Assembly (NCBI RefSeq): GCF_000422365.1
Contig: NZ_AULQ01000001.1
Location: 248,001 to 312,000, forward strand
DNA from: Mesoflavibacter zeaxanthinifaciens DSM 18436
Lineage (GTDB): Bacteria > Bacteroidota > Bacteroidia > Flavobacteriales > Flavobacteriaceae
Reading direction: 5' to 3'
DNA length: 64,000 nt
The notes under the pieces were generated by a model. It was not told where the DNA came from. It made no database searches and saw nothing but the letters and a program-made list of their open reading frames with translations. Numbering within the stretch: position 1 is the stretch's first letter; each line of letters begins with the position of its first letter. Positions 63,782 through 64,000 of the stretch are shown here, piece by piece. The position numbers and the translations under genes are program-made.

Positions 63782-64000
63782 ATGAAATACTTATGCTTAA
63801 TCCTAGTTTTAATAGTCTCTTGTGCAAAAAAAGAGACTGTAAAAACTGGTGATGTTATTTTTAGAGAACCAATAACAACTAGTCAACTTTCTGAAGCCAT
63901 AAATGAAGTCACGCAAACCAAAAAAGTGACTAATTATACGCATATGGGAATTTGTTTTATTGAAAATGATTCGGTAAAAGTGATACATTCTGATGCAGAT
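63782..64000 (+). CDS. YiiX/YebB-like NlpC/P60-type lipoprotein, partial
   Basis: The first 73 codons of a gene that runs off the window end, starting 1 nt after the preceding stop codon. A short signal sequence ends in the lipobox I-V-S-C14; then G-D-V-I-F-R at about 24-29 and Y-T-H-M-G-I at about 53-58 match the permuted papain-like (YiiX/YebB) cysteine amidase family, whose catalytic Cys or His lies in such segments. Probable substrate is a peptidoglycan or lipid amide. The call rests on two short motifs. Confidence 0.7.
   Translation, partial: MKYLCLILVLIVSCAKKETVKTGDVIFREPITTSQLSEAINEVTQTKKVTNYTHMGICFIENDSVKVIHSDAD

Overview
The window is ordinary chromosome of a low-GC (roughly one third G+C) member of the Bacteroidota, almost certainly a marine-type Flavobacteriaceae (Olleya/Lacinutrix/Psychroserpens-like; the genus is a guess). 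The evidence is the TAnnTTTG-type -7 promoter elements seen repeatedly, the near absence of Shine-Dalgarno sequences, the AT-rich leaders, and families typical of that group (degenerate RibBA, DUF2721, DUF2452, DUF6952-like, SelO ending in Cys-Ser-Ser, large LptF/G permease). No rRNA operon, prophage, insertion sequence or CRISPR array is visible. Gene density is high and only one gap exceeds 300 bases (13553..13923), which holds tRNA-Ser, its promoter and its terminator.

Layout. 0-7 kb: thioesterase, regulatory-domain protein, glutaminyl cyclase, SRP RNA gene, SDR, fructose-6-phosphate aldolase/transaldolase, two unknowns and SelO. 7-13.6 kb: an accessory-looking block with a FlgO-like/TPR/AraC regulator, two beta-lactamase-fold serine hydrolases, an SDR, a Vat-type acetyltransferase and a small outer-membrane protein; two transcription units here share a nearly identical promoter region. 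13.6-23 kb: tRNA-Ser, nitroreductase, thioredoxin, DegT aminotransferase, then a minus-strand run tpx-dgkA-ftsK-lolA-lptF/G-ribB. 23-28 kb: peroxide defence (katG-ankyrin; 2-Cys peroxiredoxin-thioredoxin-DUF6952). 28-39 kb: NhaC antiporter, PLP trans-sulfuration enzyme divergent from an Lrp regulator, LuxR/PAS regulator, lpdA, LytS/LytTR two-component pair, ExbB-like protein, DEAD-box helicase, aldose epimerase. 39-49.5 kb: pabB-tilS-dsbD run, ade-YheT, SLC13 carrier, YifB ATPase.

49.5-52.8 kb is the best candidate for an undescribed system: a tandemly duplicated two-gene module (small motif-rich protein plus seven-helix membrane protein) that leads, with an 8-nt overlap, into a histidine kinase that has no sensor domain and no response regulator nearby. 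52.8-58.8 kb: aldehyde dehydrogenase, RluA-type pseudouridine synthase, a four-helix-bundle (23S IVS-type) protein flanked on both sides by inverted arrays of an 8-bp repeat, panB, an NTF2-like protein, an unknown membrane protein and L-serine dehydratase. 58.8-64 kb: collagen-motif lipoprotein, dnaK with a sigma-54-like promoter, rRNA methyltransferase, nitronate monooxygenase, and the start of a YiiX-like lipoprotein running off the end.

All family assignments come from reading the translated sequence; no database search was run. Promoter and operator calls are pattern matches, not measured sites.
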